Shown here: positions 1 to 10,034 of the stretch, in pieces
Layout: each line of letters opens with the position of its first letter
How positions within the stretch are numbered: the first letter of the stretch is position 1
DNA from: Sphingomonadales bacterium Ga0077557
GTDB taxonomy: Bacteria; Pseudomonadota; Alphaproteobacteria; Sphingomonadales; Sphingomonadaceae
NCBI GenBank assembly: GCA_001464615.1
Contig: LNFI01000030.1
Span: 29,193 to 93,192 of the forward strand
Reading direction: 5' to 3'
Length of the DNA stretch: 64,000 bases
Made by a program: the position numbers and the translations under genes
Notes under the pieces: model-generated
Seen by the model: only the letters and a program-made list of their open reading frames with translations
What the model was told of the DNA's origin: nothing
Databases searched by the model: none

Positions 1-166
1 GCGCTGCGCCCGGGTTCGGTGCGATGCCCCAAAGGCGCCTATCCGCGAAGCGCCACTGACCCGAGGGTCCGAATATCCAATAGATCATTGATCCCCGGGC
101 GCGGCCCTCGATTATAAGAGTCCATCGTCAGTAGGGCCATGAGGACATCATTGTTCATTGAATTGT

Positions 167-925
167 TCATTTATCATGCTCCTTGACGAAGTCACTAAAG
201 GCGATGCGCTGGGCAAATGTTGGGGTCGTGGTAGGTTCGAAATCATCGTCAAGGCTTTTTGGCGTAGCGCTATCGAGCCAGGGCAATCGCGCCAAAATGC
301 CTGACGTTACGGGATCGTCGGTGCGTTCGGCGGTGATGCGCCGCAGTTTAACCCCCGCGCCAAAACTCGCCGAGAGATCGTCCGGATTGATCTTCTCGAC
401 CGATTTGGGATCGGCGAGATCGCGGAAGCGGACCATCATCGGCCAGGCGCTTGGCGGGTCGCCGGGTTGGTGCCTTGATCCAATCCTGTCCCGATAATCG
501 CGAGGGATCACCTGAGCACCGGCAAGCGCGAGCGCCGCCTTGAAGCGGATGTCGAAGTCCAGGTGGCTTGAATTTGGTAAGCCACGAGTCGTAGCAAGCG
601 GTACCTGCGGCGCGGCGAGAAACAACACCGTCGACGCCCAGTCTATCAACAGGGTACCGCGGCTGCCGAGATCGACGACAACTGCTTCGCCGCGAACGGA
701 GTGGATAACCTGACCCGGGTTCGGGATGCTATACCGTCCCGAGATGCGCGTTGTCACCTCAATCACGCTCGACCCTGTTCGCAAGCCCTCTGGCGTGTCG
801 ACCTCCACCGTTAGCCGATAGCGGTAGGTGGGATAGCGATTGCCAAAAGCCTCACCGCAACCCGACAGGATCGCAAGCACCGATCCCGCGAGCATCATCT
901 TTGCGACTTTTCTTCGGTTCATCAT
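167..925 (-). CDS. Putative lipoprotein of unknown function
   Basis: The 252-residue product begins with a charged stretch (NRRKVAK), a hydrophobic segment and a lipobox LSGC with Cys23, so it is probably a lipoprotein. After the signal there are no further membrane segments. The remainder is a mixed alpha/beta-looking sequence with no motif I recognise; the mature protein is rich in Asp, Arg and Pro. It stands alone, facing away from the cco operon, with about 570 bases between the two. A second Met directly follows the first, so the start is uncertain by one codon. No function is proposed. Confidence 0.6.
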   Translation of the reverse strand: MMNRRKVAKMMLAGSVLAILSGCGEAFGNRYPTYRYRLTVEVDTPEGLRTGSSVIEVTTRISGRYSIPNPGQVIHSVRGEAVVVDLGSRGTLLIDWASTVLFLAAPQVPLATTRGLPNSSHLDFDIRFKAALALAGAQVIPRDYRDRIGSRHQPGDPPSAWPMMVRFRDLADPKSVEKINPDDLSASFGAGVKLRRITAERTDDPVTSGILARLPWLDSATPKSLDDDFEPTTTPTFAQRIAFSDFVKEHDK

Positions 926-1494
926 CTTGCAAAACCTACAATCAAATAAATGTCTGAATCATGATTATGATCATATTATAAAGAAAATATAATGACTTAG
1001 GTTTTTTGCCAACGGCGGTTTAAATTCACCATTTTTGGCGTCAAATCAGCATTCATGGTTAATGTATTGCGCTGGCCTATCTGGTCTTCGAAGACTGACC
1101 TGTCCGTCATCTGGAAAAATAGCGGAGTTTCGGGGATGGTCGGTCGTTTGCCCAGCCGGCATGGTCATGGCATCCGACCGGCCTTTGGTCGCCGTGACAC
1201 ATGTTGCAGGGCGCGGGTGTAGAGCGTTACGAGCCGCCGTTCCCCTATGACGGTGGTGAGATCGAAATCGCCGGAACTATTTGGCCCTCCATGGCGGCGC
1301 GCCAGGCCCTACGCACAATCCCCCTGAAACAAGCGGCCTCAGCCTTGGCGCGTGGAACTTGTCGGGTCGGCGAGCATTGAGGATCTGGGCCGCTTTCAAA
1401 CACCGCCATCTGCTGACAACCAGTTTGACCGAAATCAAGGGACCGCTCGGTTCGCCCGTCCATAGCGGCATTGTCCAAAGGGAAGGGACCAGGG
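926..1494. other. Intergenic region before ccoN
   Basis: About 570 bases between the divergent lipoprotein gene and ccoN. The left 130 bases are AT-rich and probably hold the lipoprotein promoter. The right part holds the FNR-type box listed separately. Small frames in this stretch lack convincing ribosome binding sites or family features, so no gene is called. Confidence 0.5.
1425..1438 (+). promoter_or_regulatory. FNR/FixK-type box upstream of ccoN
   Basis: The sequence TTGAC-CGAA-ATCAA matches the FNR/FixK consensus TTGAT-N4-ATCAA at nine of ten half-site positions. It ends 56 bases before the ccoN ATG, a distance suited to activation from about -41.5. Families of cbb3 operons are typically activated by such a site under low oxygen, and an FNR-type gene lies 11 kb downstream in this window. 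Confidence 0.8.
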
Positions 1495-3135
1495 ATGGAT
1501 TCGATAGTTGCTCGGGCGGGGATATGGATGATCCTTGCCCTATTTGCCGCCAGTTGTGCGATGCTCGCCGTCGATTGGGGGTTTGCCGTTCATATGGGCA
1601 TCGCCGCGACGGCGGCGCTGATTACCGCTTTTGTGTCGATTCATCGCGCCGGGGACAGCGCACCGCGTGCCGTCGATACCAGCCGCTATTATGACGAGGT
1701 GATCCGCTGGGGGGTGATCGCCACTGCCTTTTGGGGCGTGGTGGGGTTTGCCGCCGGGCTGTTCATCGCGCTGCAGCTCACCTTTCCGCTGCTCAATTTC
1801 CCGACGGAGTTCACCACCTTTGGGCGGTTGCGCCCGCTGCACACCTCAGCGGTGATTTTTGCGTTTGGCGGCAATGCGCTGATCTGTTCAAGTTTCTACA
1901 TCGTCCAGCGCACCTGCCGGGCGCGGTTGTTCATGCCCGCGCTCGCCCGCTTCGTGTTCTGGGGGTACCAACTCTTCATCGTGCTGGCCGCCACCGGCTA
2001 TCTGATGGGCGTGACTGAGGGCCGCGAATATGCCGAGCCCGAATGGTATGTCGATCTCTGGCTGACGCTCGTCTGGGTCAGCTATCTGGTCGTGTTCGCC
2101 GGTACGATCCTGAAGCGGTCTGAACCACATATCTATGTCGCCAACTGGTTCTTCCTGGCGTTCATCATCACCATTGCGATGCTGCATCTGGTCAACAACC
2201 TGTCGATGCCGGTGTCGTTCCTGGGCTCCAAATCCTATTCGGCCTTTGCCGGGGTGCAGGATGCGCTGACCCAGTGGTGGTACGGCCACAACGCGGTCGG
2301 CTTTTTCCTGACCGCCGGGTTCCTGGGCATGATGTATTATTTCGTGCCCAAACAGGCCGAGCGGCCGATCTACAGCTATCGCCTGTCGATCGTTCACTTC
2401 TGGTCGCTGATCTTCCTCTATATCTGGGCGGGTCCGCACCACTTGCATTACACCGCGCTGCCCGATTGGGCGCAGACATTGGGCATGGTCTTTTCGATCA
2501 TGCTGTGGATGCCGAGCTGGGGCGGCATGATCAACGGGCTGATGACGCTCAACGGCGCCTGGGACAAAATCCGCACTGATCCCATCATCCGCATGATGGT
2601 CGCCAGCCTCGCCTTTTACGGGATGAGCACCTTCGAAGGGCCGATGATGTCGGTGAAGGCCGTCAACTCGCTGTCGCATTACACCAACTGGACGATCGGC
2701 CATGTCCATTCGGGTGCGCTCGGCTGGAACGGGATGATCACCTTCGCAGCGCTCTATTTCATGACGCCGCGGCTATGGGGCCGAACCCGGCTCTATTCGC
2801 TCCGGATGGTCAATTGGCACTTCTGGCTCGCGACGCTGGGGATCGTGCTTTACACCGCATCGATGTGGGTGGCGGGCATCACCCAGGGCTTGTTGTGGCG
2901 CGAATATGGGGCGGACGGCTTTCTCGTCTATTCCTTCGCCGAAGTCGTCCAGGCGCTGCATCCCTATTATCTGATCCGCGCGGCAGGCGGCCTGCTCTAC
3001 CTCAGCGGGGGCGTGGTGATGATCGTCAATCTCTGGATGACGATCGCCGGCAAGCTCCGCGACGAGGCGCCGCTCACCCAAACACCGTTCGATGCGAGCC
3101 GGGACCATCCGCTCGCCCCGTTCGCCGCCAGATAA
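1495..3135 (+). CDS. ccoN: cbb3-type cytochrome c oxidase subunit I
   Basis: Catalytic subunit of the high-affinity cbb3 terminal oxidase in the inner membrane; it reduces oxygen with electrons from CcoO and CcoP. The 546 residues are strongly hydrophobic (about 12 helices). Heme and copper ligands appear in RPLHTSAV, the CuB helix [11 protein letters not shown], the HH pair in [10 protein letters not shown] and [11 protein letters not shown]. The reading frame is open from a TTG at 1471, but the ATG at 1495 has a purine-rich AGGG just before it and fits the family N-terminus better. First gene of ccoNOQPGHIS, behind an FNR box. Confidence 0.96.
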   Translation: MDSIVARAGIWMILALFAASCAMLAVDWGFAVHMGIAATAALITAFVSIHRAGDSAPRAVDTSRYYDEVIRWGVIATAFWGVVGFAAGLFIALQLTFPLLNFPTEFTTFGRLRPLHTSAVIFAFGGNALICSSFYIVQRTCRARLFMPALARFVFWGYQLFIVLAATGYLMGVTEGREYAEPEWYVDLWLTLVWVSYLVVFAGTILKRSEPHIYVANWFFLAFIITIAMLHLVNNLSMPVSFLGSKSYSAFAGVQDALTQWWYGHNAVGFFLTAGFLGMMYYFVPKQAERPIYSYRLSIVHFWSLIFLYIWAGPHHLHYTALPDWAQTLGMVFSIMLWMPSWGGMINGLMTLNGAWDKIRTDPIIRMMVASLAFYGMSTFEGPMMSVKAVNSLSHYTNWTIGHVHSGALGWNGMITFAALYFMTPRLWGRTRLYSLRMVNWHFWLATLGIVLYTASMWVAGITQGLLWREYGADGFLVYSFAEVVQALHPYYLIRAAGGLLYLSGGVVMIVNLWMTIAGKLRDEAPLTQTPFDASRDHPLAPFAAR

Positions 3136-3147
3136 GGGACTAAACCC

Positions 3148-3885
3148 ATGGCAAGCTCCATCTTCGAACGCCACAAGGTCATCGAACGGCACGTCACGCT
3201 GCTTGGCGTTCTGGCACTGGTCACCGTCGCAATCGGCGGCATTGTCGAGATCGCGCCGCTGTTCTGGATTCAGTCGACCGTCGTCAAGGTTGACGGGGTC
3301 AGGCCCTATACCCCGCTCGAACTCGCCGGCCGCGACGTGTATGTGCGGGAGGGATGCTATGGCTGCCACAGCCAGATGATCCGCCCGTTCCGCGACGAGA
3401 CCGAGCGGTACGGCCATTACAGCCTAGCCGCGGAAAGCATGTATGATCACCCGTTCCAATGGGGATCTGAGCGCACCGGGCCCGATCTGGCGCGCACCGG
3501 CGGGCGTTATTCGGACGGCTGGCATGTCCAGCATCTGACGGACCCGCAATCGGTGGTGCCTGAATCGATCATGCCGCCTTATGCCTTCCTCGCCACGCGC
3601 GAGATCGACGGGAAGTCGATGGCCGCGCACCTCGTCGCGCTGCGGCGGGTCGGGGTTCCCTATAGCGATGAAGCGATCAAACAGGCCGCTGCCGATTTCG
3701 AGACGCAGGCGACCGGCGAGGGCGACACCGCCGCGTTCGTCAAACGTTATCCCAAGGCGCAGGCCCGCGATTACGATGGCGATCCCAAGCGCGTGACCGA
3801 GATGGATGCGCTGATCGCCTATCTCCAGGGCCTGGGCAATCAGATCGATTTCAAATCGGCCGAAGCACAGGAGCAGGCCAAATGA
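3148..3885 (+). CDS. ccoO: cbb3-type cytochrome c oxidase subunit II (mono-heme)
   Basis: Membrane-anchored c-type cytochrome that carries electrons to CcoN. The 245-residue protein has one N-terminal membrane helix (about residues 18-38, [20 protein letters not shown]) and a single heme c motif CYGCH starting near residue 70, followed by the family-typical [11 protein letters not shown] methionine ligand is likely in [10 protein letters not shown]. It follows ccoN by 12 bases and its TGA overlaps the ATG of ccoQ. Length is normal for the family. Confidence 0.96.
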   Translation: MASSIFERHKVIERHVTLLGVLALVTVAIGGIVEIAPLFWIQSTVVKVDGVRPYTPLELAGRDVYVREGCYGCHSQMIRPFRDETERYGHYSLAAESMYDHPFQWGSERTGPDLARTGGRYSDGWHVQHLTDPQSVVPESIMPPYAFLATREIDGKSMAAHLVALRRVGVPYSDEAIKQAAADFETQATGEGDTAAFVKRYPKAQARDYDGDPKRVTEMDALIAYLQGLGNQIDFKSAEAQEQAK

Positions 3886-4046
3886 TCTATGAAAATTTGC
3901 GCCAGTTCGCTGACAGTTGGGGCTTGGTGGCGACGGTGGTCCTGTTCCTGACGTTGGTCGGCTGGACCTTCCTGCCCCGCGCCCGCGACGCGCATGCCCG
4001 CGCCGCCGTGATGATCCTGGAAGATGAGGAGCAGCCCCATGGCTGA
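3882..4046 (+). CDS. ccoQ: cbb3 oxidase small subunit CcoQ
   Basis: A 54-residue protein starting [14 protein letters not shown], with a single membrane helix (about residues 15-32, [16 protein letters not shown]) and an acidic C-terminal tail (EDEE). This is the expected form and place for CcoQ/FixQ, which stabilises CcoP in the complex. The ATG overlaps the ccoO stop (ATGA) and the end overlaps the start of ccoP by 8 bases, so the set is translationally coupled. Confidence 0.93.
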   Translation: MIYENLRQFADSWGLVATVVLFLTLVGWTFLPRARDAHARAAVMILEDEEQPHG

Positions 4047-4974
4047 CGATAAACAGCGGATCGACGCTGCGACGGGGACCGGCTTTGTCGGCCATGAATG
4101 GGATGGGATCGAAGAACTCGACACGCCGATGCCGCGCTGGTGGCTGTTCATTCTGTACGCCACGATCGTTTTCGCGGTCATCTGTGTGATCCTCTATCCA
4201 GCGATCCCGATGGCGACCAGCGCCACCCCAGGGGTGCTCGGCTGGTCCAGCCGGGGTGAGTTCCGGAAGGAACTGGCGGCTGAACAAAAGCGGATGGGGC
4301 CGATGCTGGCGCGGATCGACAGCACGCCGGTTGAACAAATTCTGGCGCATCCTGATCTGCTTCGCGCGGCCGAAGAAGGCGGGCGCGCCGCGTTCAAGAT
4401 CAATTGTGTGCAGTGCCACGGTTCAGGGGCGGCGGGGAGCAAGGGCTATCCCAATCTCAATGATGATGACTGGCTATGGGGCGGCGATCTTGCCACGCTG
4501 GAGCAGACGCTGCTCCACGGTATCCGCCATCCCGGCGACGATGCGACGCGGATGTCGCAAATGCCCGCCTTTGGCCGCGACGGCATCCTGACCGCGCCGC
4601 AGATTGAGCAGGTCGTGTCCTATGTCCGCGCGGTTTCTCGCCAGGAGCCAATGAGCGCGAGTGCGCGGGCAGGCGGGGCGCTGTTCGCGGCCAATTGCGC
4701 GGTCTGTCACGGCGACAATGCCAAGGGCAATCGTGCGTTTGGCGCGCCGAATCTCATCGACGCTATCTGGCTCTATGGGGGTGACCGTACCAACTTGACC
4801 GAGACGATCACCAATGCTCGTTATGGCATCATGCCGGCCTGGAATACCCGGCTCGATCCGGTGACGATCAAGATGCTTGCAACCTATGTCCATTCGCTGG
4901 GTGGTGGCGAGGCGAACCCCGCGCCGCCGGCCCCGCCGCCCATCCAGCAGACGGCCGCCAATGTCAGACCCTAA
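4039..4974 (+). CDS. ccoP: cbb3-type cytochrome c oxidase subunit III (di-heme)
   Basis: Electron-entry subunit of the cbb3 oxidase. The 311 residues begin [27 protein letters not shown], the family N-terminus (GHEWDGIEELxTPMPRWW), then a membrane helix and two periplasmic heme c domains with CVQCH at residue 123 and CAVCH at residue 220. The C-terminus is a short Pro/Ala tail. The frame is open upstream to 4024, but ATG 4039 (inside the ccoQ end) fits the family and is chosen. Its end overlaps ccoG by 14 bases. Confidence 0.96.
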   Translation: MADDKQRIDAATGTGFVGHEWDGIEELDTPMPRWWLFILYATIVFAVICVILYPAIPMATSATPGVLGWSSRGEFRKELAAEQKRMGPMLARIDSTPVEQILAHPDLLRAAEEGGRAAFKINCVQCHGSGAAGSKGYPNLNDDDWLWGGDLATLEQTLLHGIRHPGDDATRMSQMPAFGRDGILTAPQIEQVVSYVRAVSRQEPMSASARAGGALFAANCAVCHGDNAKGNRAFGAPNLIDAIWLYGGDRTNLTETITNARYGIMPAWNTRLDPVTIKMLATYVHSLGGGEANPAPPAPPPIQQTAANVRP

Positions 4975-6448
4975 AGACCTGATCGAGCAGGAGCGTTTCT
5001 TCGAAGCACGCCGCAAGGTCTTCCCCAAGGCCGTCAACGGGCCGTTCCGGCGGCTCAAATGGGGGATCATGGCGGTCACGCTGGCGATCTATTATCTAAC
5101 GCCCTGGATCCGGTGGGACCGCGGCCCCTATGCCCCGCATCAGGCGGCCTTGGTCGATATCGCGCATCGCCGCTTCTATTTGTTCTCGATCGAGATCTGG
5201 CCCAACGAATTCTACTATGTCACCGGCATGCTGGTGATGGCGGGGATCGGGTTGTTCCTCGTCACCTCGGCGGTCGGGCGCGCCTGGTGTGGCTATGCCT
5301 GCCCGCAAACGGTGTGGACCGATCTGTTCGTCCATGTCGAACGGCTGATCGAGGGGGATCGCAACGCGCAGTTCCGGCTCGAAAAATCGGGCTGGACCCC
5401 GGCCAAGATCGGCAAACGCCTCGCCAAGCACAGCATCTGGCTGCTGATCGCGCTGGCGACAGGGGGCGCGTGGATCTTCTATTTCGCCGATGCGCCGACC
5501 CTAGCTTACCAGATCTTCACCGGCACCGCGCCGTTCGTCGCCTATGCAACCGTCGGCATTCTGACCTTCACCACCTATACGCTTGGCGGGCTGATGCGCG
5601 AGCAGGTGTGCATTTACATGTGCCCCTGGCCGCGCATCCAGGCGGCGCTGATGGACGAACAGTCGCTCGGCGTCACCTATAAGGCCTGGCGCGGCGAGCC
5701 ACGCACGCATGGGTTGAAACGGACCCACGACTTGACCGAACTCGCCGCCAATCCGGACGCGCGGGTCGGCGACTGTATCGACTGCAATGCCTGTGTCGCG
5801 GTCTGCCCGACCGGCATCGATATTCGCGAAGGGCCGCAGATCGGCTGCATCACTTGCGGCCTGTGCATTGATGCTTGTGACGAGGTGATGGCCAAGGTCG
5901 GCCGCCCGCCGCGCCTGATCGGCTATACCAGCGACGCCGATGAGCGGATCGCCAGGGCAGGGGGCACCCCCAAGCCACCGATGAAACGCGTGCTGCGCCC
6001 GCGTACGATCATCTATTCGCTGATCTGGGGCGGGATCGGGCTTGGCATGTTGTTCGTGCTCGGCAACCGCGCTCGGCTTGATCTGTCGGTCGCGCAGAGC
6101 CGCAATCCGGAATGGGTGCGGCTGTCGGATGGCACGATCCGCAACAGCTACACCGTGAAGCTGCGCAACATGGAAAACCGCCCGCGCGATTTCGCGGTCT
6201 CGCTAGAGGGGCTGCCGCAGGGCGTAATCTGGGTCGAATCCGGAAATCGCAAGACGGCGACCCGATCGATCAACGTCCATGTCGATGCCGATCAGGTGCG
6301 CCCGGTGCAGCTGTTCGTCGCGGCCCCCGCACAGCGCGAGGAACATACTGATATCGCGATCCGCCTGCGCGGGCTCGACGGCGAAGGCGGCAGCGTGATT
6401 GACGGCACCCGCTTTGGCAGCCCCGAAACCGAGGAGCACCAAGAATGA
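4961..6448 (+). CDS. ccoG: Cytochrome c oxidase accessory protein CcoG (FixG/RdxA type)
   Basis: Polyferredoxin-type inner-membrane protein; in this family it is a cupric reductase supplying Cu(I) for CcoN. The 495 residues contain several membrane helices, the motif CGYACPQTVWTD, CIYMCPWPRIQ, and two ferredoxin-like clusters, CIDCNACVAVCP and CITCGLCIDACD, then a C-terminal Ig-like periplasmic domain typical of FixG. ATG 4961 (MSDPKDLIEQERFF) lies inside the ccoP end; the longer upstream frame is Arg-rich read-through of ccoP. Stop overlaps ccoH (ATGA). Confidence 0.95.
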   Translation: MSDPKDLIEQERFFEARRKVFPKAVNGPFRRLKWGIMAVTLAIYYLTPWIRWDRGPYAPHQAALVDIAHRRFYLFSIEIWPNEFYYVTGMLVMAGIGLFLVTSAVGRAWCGYACPQTVWTDLFVHVERLIEGDRNAQFRLEKSGWTPAKIGKRLAKHSIWLLIALATGGAWIFYFADAPTLAYQIFTGTAPFVAYATVGILTFTTYTLGGLMREQVCIYMCPWPRIQAALMDEQSLGVTYKAWRGEPRTHGLKRTHDLTELAANPDARVGDCIDCNACVAVCPTGIDIREGPQIGCITCGLCIDACDEVMAKVGRPPRLIGYTSDADERIARAGGTPKPPMKRVLRPRTIIYSLIWGGIGLGMLFVLGNRARLDLSVAQSRNPEWVRLSDGTIRNSYTVKLRNMENRPRDFAVSLEGLPQGVIWVESGNRKTATRSINVHVDADQVRPVQLFVAAPAQREEHTDIAIRLRGLDGEGGSVIDGTRFGSPETEEHQE

Positions 6449-6900
6449 CTCGCCCCTTCACTGGCTGGCACATGGCAGCGATCATGATCAGCTTTTTCGG
6501 GCTTATCCTCGCCGTCAATGCCATCATGGCGCGCTATGCGATCGGCACTTTTGGCGGCGTGGTCGTGGAAAACAGCTATGTCGCCAGCCAGCGCTATAAT
6601 GGCTGGCTGAAGGACGCTGCGGCGCAAAAGGCGCTGGGGTGGCATGCGGTGCCGCGTGTCGATGCGCAAGGGCGGCTTCATATTGTGGCAACCGACGCAT
6701 CGGGCCAGCAGCTTGACGGGCGCGTGATCGTTGTCGCCCGCCATCCGCTGGGCCGCGTGCCTGATCAACGGATCGCGCTCCACCGGACCGCCACCGATCA
6801 TGTCGCTGACCAGGCGCTGCGAAGCGGGCGCTGGCTGCTCCATATCGAGCTGATATCCGCTGGGCATCAGGCGCGCTTTGAAGATGAAGTGCAGGCATGA
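6445..6900 (+). CDS. ccoH: cbb3 oxidase assembly protein CcoH/FixH
   Basis: A 151-residue protein with one N-terminal membrane helix (GWHMAAIMISFFGLILAVNAIMA) followed by a periplasmic domain containing the family-typical segment VVENSYVASQRYNGWL. FixH/CcoH assists assembly of the cbb3 oxidase. It is coupled on both sides: its ATG overlaps the ccoG stop and its TGA overlaps the ccoI ATG. Confidence 0.92.
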   Translation: MTRPFTGWHMAAIMISFFGLILAVNAIMARYAIGTFGGVVVENSYVASQRYNGWLKDAAAQKALGWHAVPRVDAQGRLHIVATDASGQQLDGRVIVVARHPLGRVPDQRIALHRTATDHVADQALRSGRWLLHIELISAGHQARFEDEVQA

Positions 6901-9029
6901 CCGCCGCCATGCCCATCGTCGCTGATCGCGCGGCGAGCGAATCGCGCTTCATCGTTGAGGGCATGCATTGCGCGGCCTGCATCGCCCGGATCGAAGGCGC
7001 GCTTGGCAGGCTTGAGGGCGTTGTCCAGGCGCGGGTCAATTTCGGGGCCAAGTTGGTGCGCGTGGTGCATGTGCCCGACCTGGCCGACGCGGCGATCGAA
7101 GGCGCGATCACCGAGCTTGGCTTCAAGACGCACCGCGCCAGCGCGCAGGACACGCAGCCCGGGCGCGAGGAAAGCCGCCGCCTGACCAAAGCGCTTGCTG
7201 TGGCGGGCTTTGCGGCGATGAACGTCATGCTCTTGTCGGTCTCCAACTGGTCCGGCGCGGAAGGGGCGACGCGCGACCTGTTCCACTGGCTGTCCGCGCT
7301 GATCGCCATCCCCGCGATCGTCTATGCGGGTCGGCCCTTTTTCAGCAGCGCGTGGCGGGTGCTGAAGCACGGCCATACCAATATGGACGTGCCAATCTCG
7401 ATCGGCGTGGTGCTGACCACCGCGATGAGCCTCTACGAAACCGCAGCCAGCGGGCCGCACGCCTATTTTGATGGTGCGCTGATGCTGTTGTTCTTCCTGC
7501 TCGCCGGGCGATTGCTCGACAGCATGATGCGCGCCAAGGCGGAGGATGGCGTCGCGGCGTTGCTCCGCCGTGTGCCGGGCCAGGCGCAAGTGCTGCGCCC
7601 CGATGGCACCACTGAAATGCGGCTGGCGAGCGAGATTGCGCCCGGCATGCGCGTGCTGGTGGCAGCGGGCGAGCGCATCGGCGTCGACGGCACGATCCAG
7701 GCGGGCGAGGCGCATGTCGATCGCGCGCTGGTGTCGGGCGAAAGCGTGCCTGAACATATGGTGCCGGGCGACAAGGTCCTCGCGGGCACGATCTGCCTCG
7801 ATGCGCCGCTCACCATCCGTGTGACCGCAGTCGGCATGGATACGGTGATCGCCGATATCGCCCGGCTCATGGAAAATGCGGGCCAAGGCAAGTCGCGCTA
7901 TGTCCGCATCGCCGATCGCGCCGCGCGGCTCTATGCGCCTGCCGTCCACAGCCTGGCGGCGCTCAGCTTTATCGGCTGGATGCTGGCCGGGGCCGGGCTG
8001 CACCAGTCAGTGATTATTGCGGTGGCAGTGCTGATCATCACCTGCCCTTGCGCGCTCGGGCTGGCGGTGCCGATCGCGCAGGTCGTGGCGGCGGGATCGC
8101 TGATGCGCGCCGGGATATTGATCAAGGACGGGTCAGCACTCGAACGCCTCGCCGAAGCCGACACAGTGTTGTTCGACAAGACCGGCACCGTGACGCTGGC
8201 CAAGCTGGAGCCGATATCGGGCATGCCCGAAGGCGCCGCCGAACGCGCAGCGCTGATGGCGCTCGCCCAGGCCAGCCGCCATCCGCTGTCGGTGGCAGTG
8301 CAAGAAGCATTGGCGGGCGTGACAGCCGCCCCGGCGAGTGCGCTGGTGGAGCATGCCGGGCTCGGTGTCGAAGCCATGATCGGTGGCGAGCAGGCACGCC
8401 TAGGCAGCGCCGATTGGGTCGGTGCCGACGCCACCGGCACGCAGGTCGCCACGGTATTCCGCTGGGGTAATCGCCCGCCGCATATCATCGCCTTCGCCGA
8501 TGCGATGCGCGCCGATGCGCCAGCGGTGATGGCGCGGCTCAAGGCAATGGGTTTCGCCCCGCAGCTCTTGTCGGGCGACCGGGCCGAGCCGGTGGCGGCG
8601 CTCGCCCGACACTTGGGCATTATGGGCGTGGCGAAGCTGTCGCCTGCCGATAAATTCGCCTTCATTGAACGCCAGGCCGCGCTCGGCAAGCGCGTGCTGA
8701 TGGTCGGCGACGGCCTCAACGACGGCCCCGCGCTCAAACGCGCGCATGTCGCGATGGCCCCTGCCACTGCCAGCGATGTCGGCCAGCTCGCCGCCGATCT
8801 CGTCTTTTTCGGTGACAAACTGGGCGCGGTGCCGATCGCGATCGTCGCCGCGCGCCAGACAATGGCGGTAGTGCGGCAGAATTTCGTGCTGGCGATCGGC
8901 TATAATGTCCTGGCGGTGCCGCTGGCGATGGCCGGGCTGGTCACCCCGCTGATTGCCGCGCTGGCGATGTCGGGCTCATCGCTGGTCGTGGTCGCCAACG
9001 CGTTGCGGCTGCGCGGGGCCGCGAAGTGA
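6897..9029 (+). CDS. ccoI: Copper-transporting P1B-type ATPase for cbb3 oxidase
   Basis: Copper-exporting ATPase that provides copper for the cbb3 oxidase. The 710 residues hold an N-terminal heavy-metal domain with GMHCAACI (about residues 22-29), the membrane metal site CPC near residue 382, the phosphorylation motif DKTGT near residue 427, the HP motif in ASRHPLSV and the hinge GDGLNDGPAL. ATG 6897 overlaps the ccoH stop. It is the FixI/CcoI-type rather than a housekeeping CopA because of its place in the operon. Confidence 0.94.
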   Translation: MTAAMPIVADRAASESRFIVEGMHCAACIARIEGALGRLEGVVQARVNFGAKLVRVVHVPDLADAAIEGAITELGFKTHRASAQDTQPGREESRRLTKALAVAGFAAMNVMLLSVSNWSGAEGATRDLFHWLSALIAIPAIVYAGRPFFSSAWRVLKHGHTNMDVPISIGVVLTTAMSLYETAASGPHAYFDGALMLLFFLLAGRLLDSMMRAKAEDGVAALLRRVPGQAQVLRPDGTTEMRLASEIAPGMRVLVAAGERIGVDGTIQAGEAHVDRALVSGESVPEHMVPGDKVLAGTICLDAPLTIRVTAVGMDTVIADIARLMENAGQGKSRYVRIADRAARLYAPAVHSLAALSFIGWMLAGAGLHQSVIIAVAVLIITCPCALGLAVPIAQVVAAGSLMRAGILIKDGSALERLAEADTVLFDKTGTVTLAKLEPISGMPEGAAERAALMALAQASRHPLSVAVQEALAGVTAAPASALVEHAGLGVEAMIGGEQARLGSADWVGADATGTQVATVFRWGNRPPHIIAFADAMRADAPAVMARLKAMGFAPQLLSGDRAEPVAALARHLGIMGVAKLSPADKFAFIERQAALGKRVLMVGDGLNDGPALKRAHVAMAPATASDVGQLAADLVFFGDKLGAVPIAIVAARQTMAVVRQNFVLAIGYNVLAVPLAMAGLVTPLIAALAMSGSSLVVVANALRLRGAAK

Positions 9030-9175
9030 CGATCCTCGCGCTACTGCTGCCCGTCGCGCTTGGGCTTGGGCTGCTGGGGCTGGCGGCATTCTTTTGGGCG
9101 GCACGATCGGGTCAGTTCGAGGATTTGGATGGGGCGGCGCTCAGGATTTTGAATGATGATGAGGATGGGGAGTAA
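9026..9175 (+). CDS. ccoS: cbb3 oxidase maturation protein CcoS
   Basis: A 49-residue protein starting with GTG (overlapping the ccoI stop), VTILALLLPVALGLGLLG, a single membrane helix followed by FFWAARSGQFEDLDG, which is the hallmark of CcoS/FixS. It is needed for cofactor insertion into the cbb3 oxidase. Acidic C-terminus (NDDEDGE). It is the last gene of the operon; all seven junctions after ccoN-O overlap or nearly so. Confidence 0.93.
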   Translation: MTILALLLPVALGLGLLGLAAFFWAARSGQFEDLDGAALRILNDDEDGE

Positions 9176-9294
9176 GCGCGGGGCGGCGGGCGATGGTGGA
9201 TTATTGACTGCCGGCTTTCCGGATTGCATTTGGGGTAAGCAGACCGCCATTCGGACGATTGATTGCAGCGGCTTTGCGGCTTAATTCTGCCACC

Positions 9295-9834
9295 ATGGCT
9301 GTGTCCCACCAAGTTACCCTGCGCCCTGCGACCGTTGCCGATGCGCCTATGCTGGCGCGGTGGGATCGTGAGCCGCATGTCATCGCCTGTTCCAGCGACG
9401 ACCCGGAAGATGAGGTCGCCTTCGGTGGCATCGCATGGGCCGAGGAGATCGCCGATTCGGCCTATGACAGCCATTATCTGATCGCCGAGGTCGAGGGTGT
9501 GCCGGTCGGGGTCATGCAGGTCTGCGATCCCCATACGGAGCGGACGCATTACTGGGGCGAGATTGAGCAGGGGTTGAGGGCCATCGACATCTGGATCGGC
9601 CCTAAGGAGTGGCTGGGTCGGGGGGTGGGCACGCAAATGATGACCCAGATGATCGACCGCTGCTTCGCCGAGCCAGACGTCACTGGTATCGTCATCGATC
9701 CACTGAACTCCAATACAGGCGCACACAGATTCTATCGGAGGCTGGGGTTTACGGTGGTGGGACAACGAATGTTTGATGAAGACGACTGCCTGGTCATGCG
9801 GCTGGAGAAGGCAGATTGGCCAGTCCGCGCATGA
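9295..9834 (+). CDS. GNAT-family N-acetyltransferase, AAC(6')-like
   Basis: A 179-residue GNAT protein. The acetyl-CoA binding loop is visible as IWIGPKEWLGRGVGTQMM (Q/RxxGxG/A form) and motif B as DPLNSNTGAHRFYRRLGF. The overall pattern, including GLRAIDIWIG and the C-terminal GF-V-GQR segment, resembles aminoglycoside 6'-N-acetyltransferases, but chromosomal relatives often have other or unknown substrates, so resistance is not claimed. ATG 9295 is chosen over an upstream ATG at 9259 because the protein would then begin MAVSHQVTLRPATVAD, a typical GNAT start. It follows ccoS by 119 bases and is probably a separate unit. Confidence 0.75.
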   Translation: MAVSHQVTLRPATVADAPMLARWDREPHVIACSSDDPEDEVAFGGIAWAEEIADSAYDSHYLIAEVEGVPVGVMQVCDPHTERTHYWGEIEQGLRAIDIWIGPKEWLGRGVGTQMMTQMIDRCFAEPDVTGIVIDPLNSNTGAHRFYRRLGFTVVGQRMFDEDDCLVMRLEKADWPVRA

Positions 9835-9980
9835 CCTTAAGGGATTCGCCCTTCTCCTTGCTGTCGCCGAACGCCGATTGCTCAGCGAATGGCAGGTTTC
9901 AAGCAACCGAAAATTCGCGCTGTTCGGCTGGGATTGGGGCGACGCTTGCCACCTAGTGCGATCCCAACCATCAGCCCCAC

Positions 9981-10010
9981 AAAAAGGGGCGAGCATCGCT
10001 GCCCGCCCCT
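9981..10010 (-). terminator. Likely terminator of ompW
   Basis: GGGGCG pairs with CGCCCC around a 12-base loop; read on the minus strand the hairpin is followed by TTTTT, so it suits the end of ompW, whose stop lies 165 bases away. Read on the plus strand it has no U-tract. Confidence 0.55.
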
Positions 10011-10034
10011 TGGTGCCTTGATCCGGCTCGTACC

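Noticed and set aside
1055..1062. TTAACCAT (minus strand) as a CtrA site before the lipoprotein gene
   Set aside because: A single half-site with no partner seven bases away; likely by chance in an AT-rich stretch.
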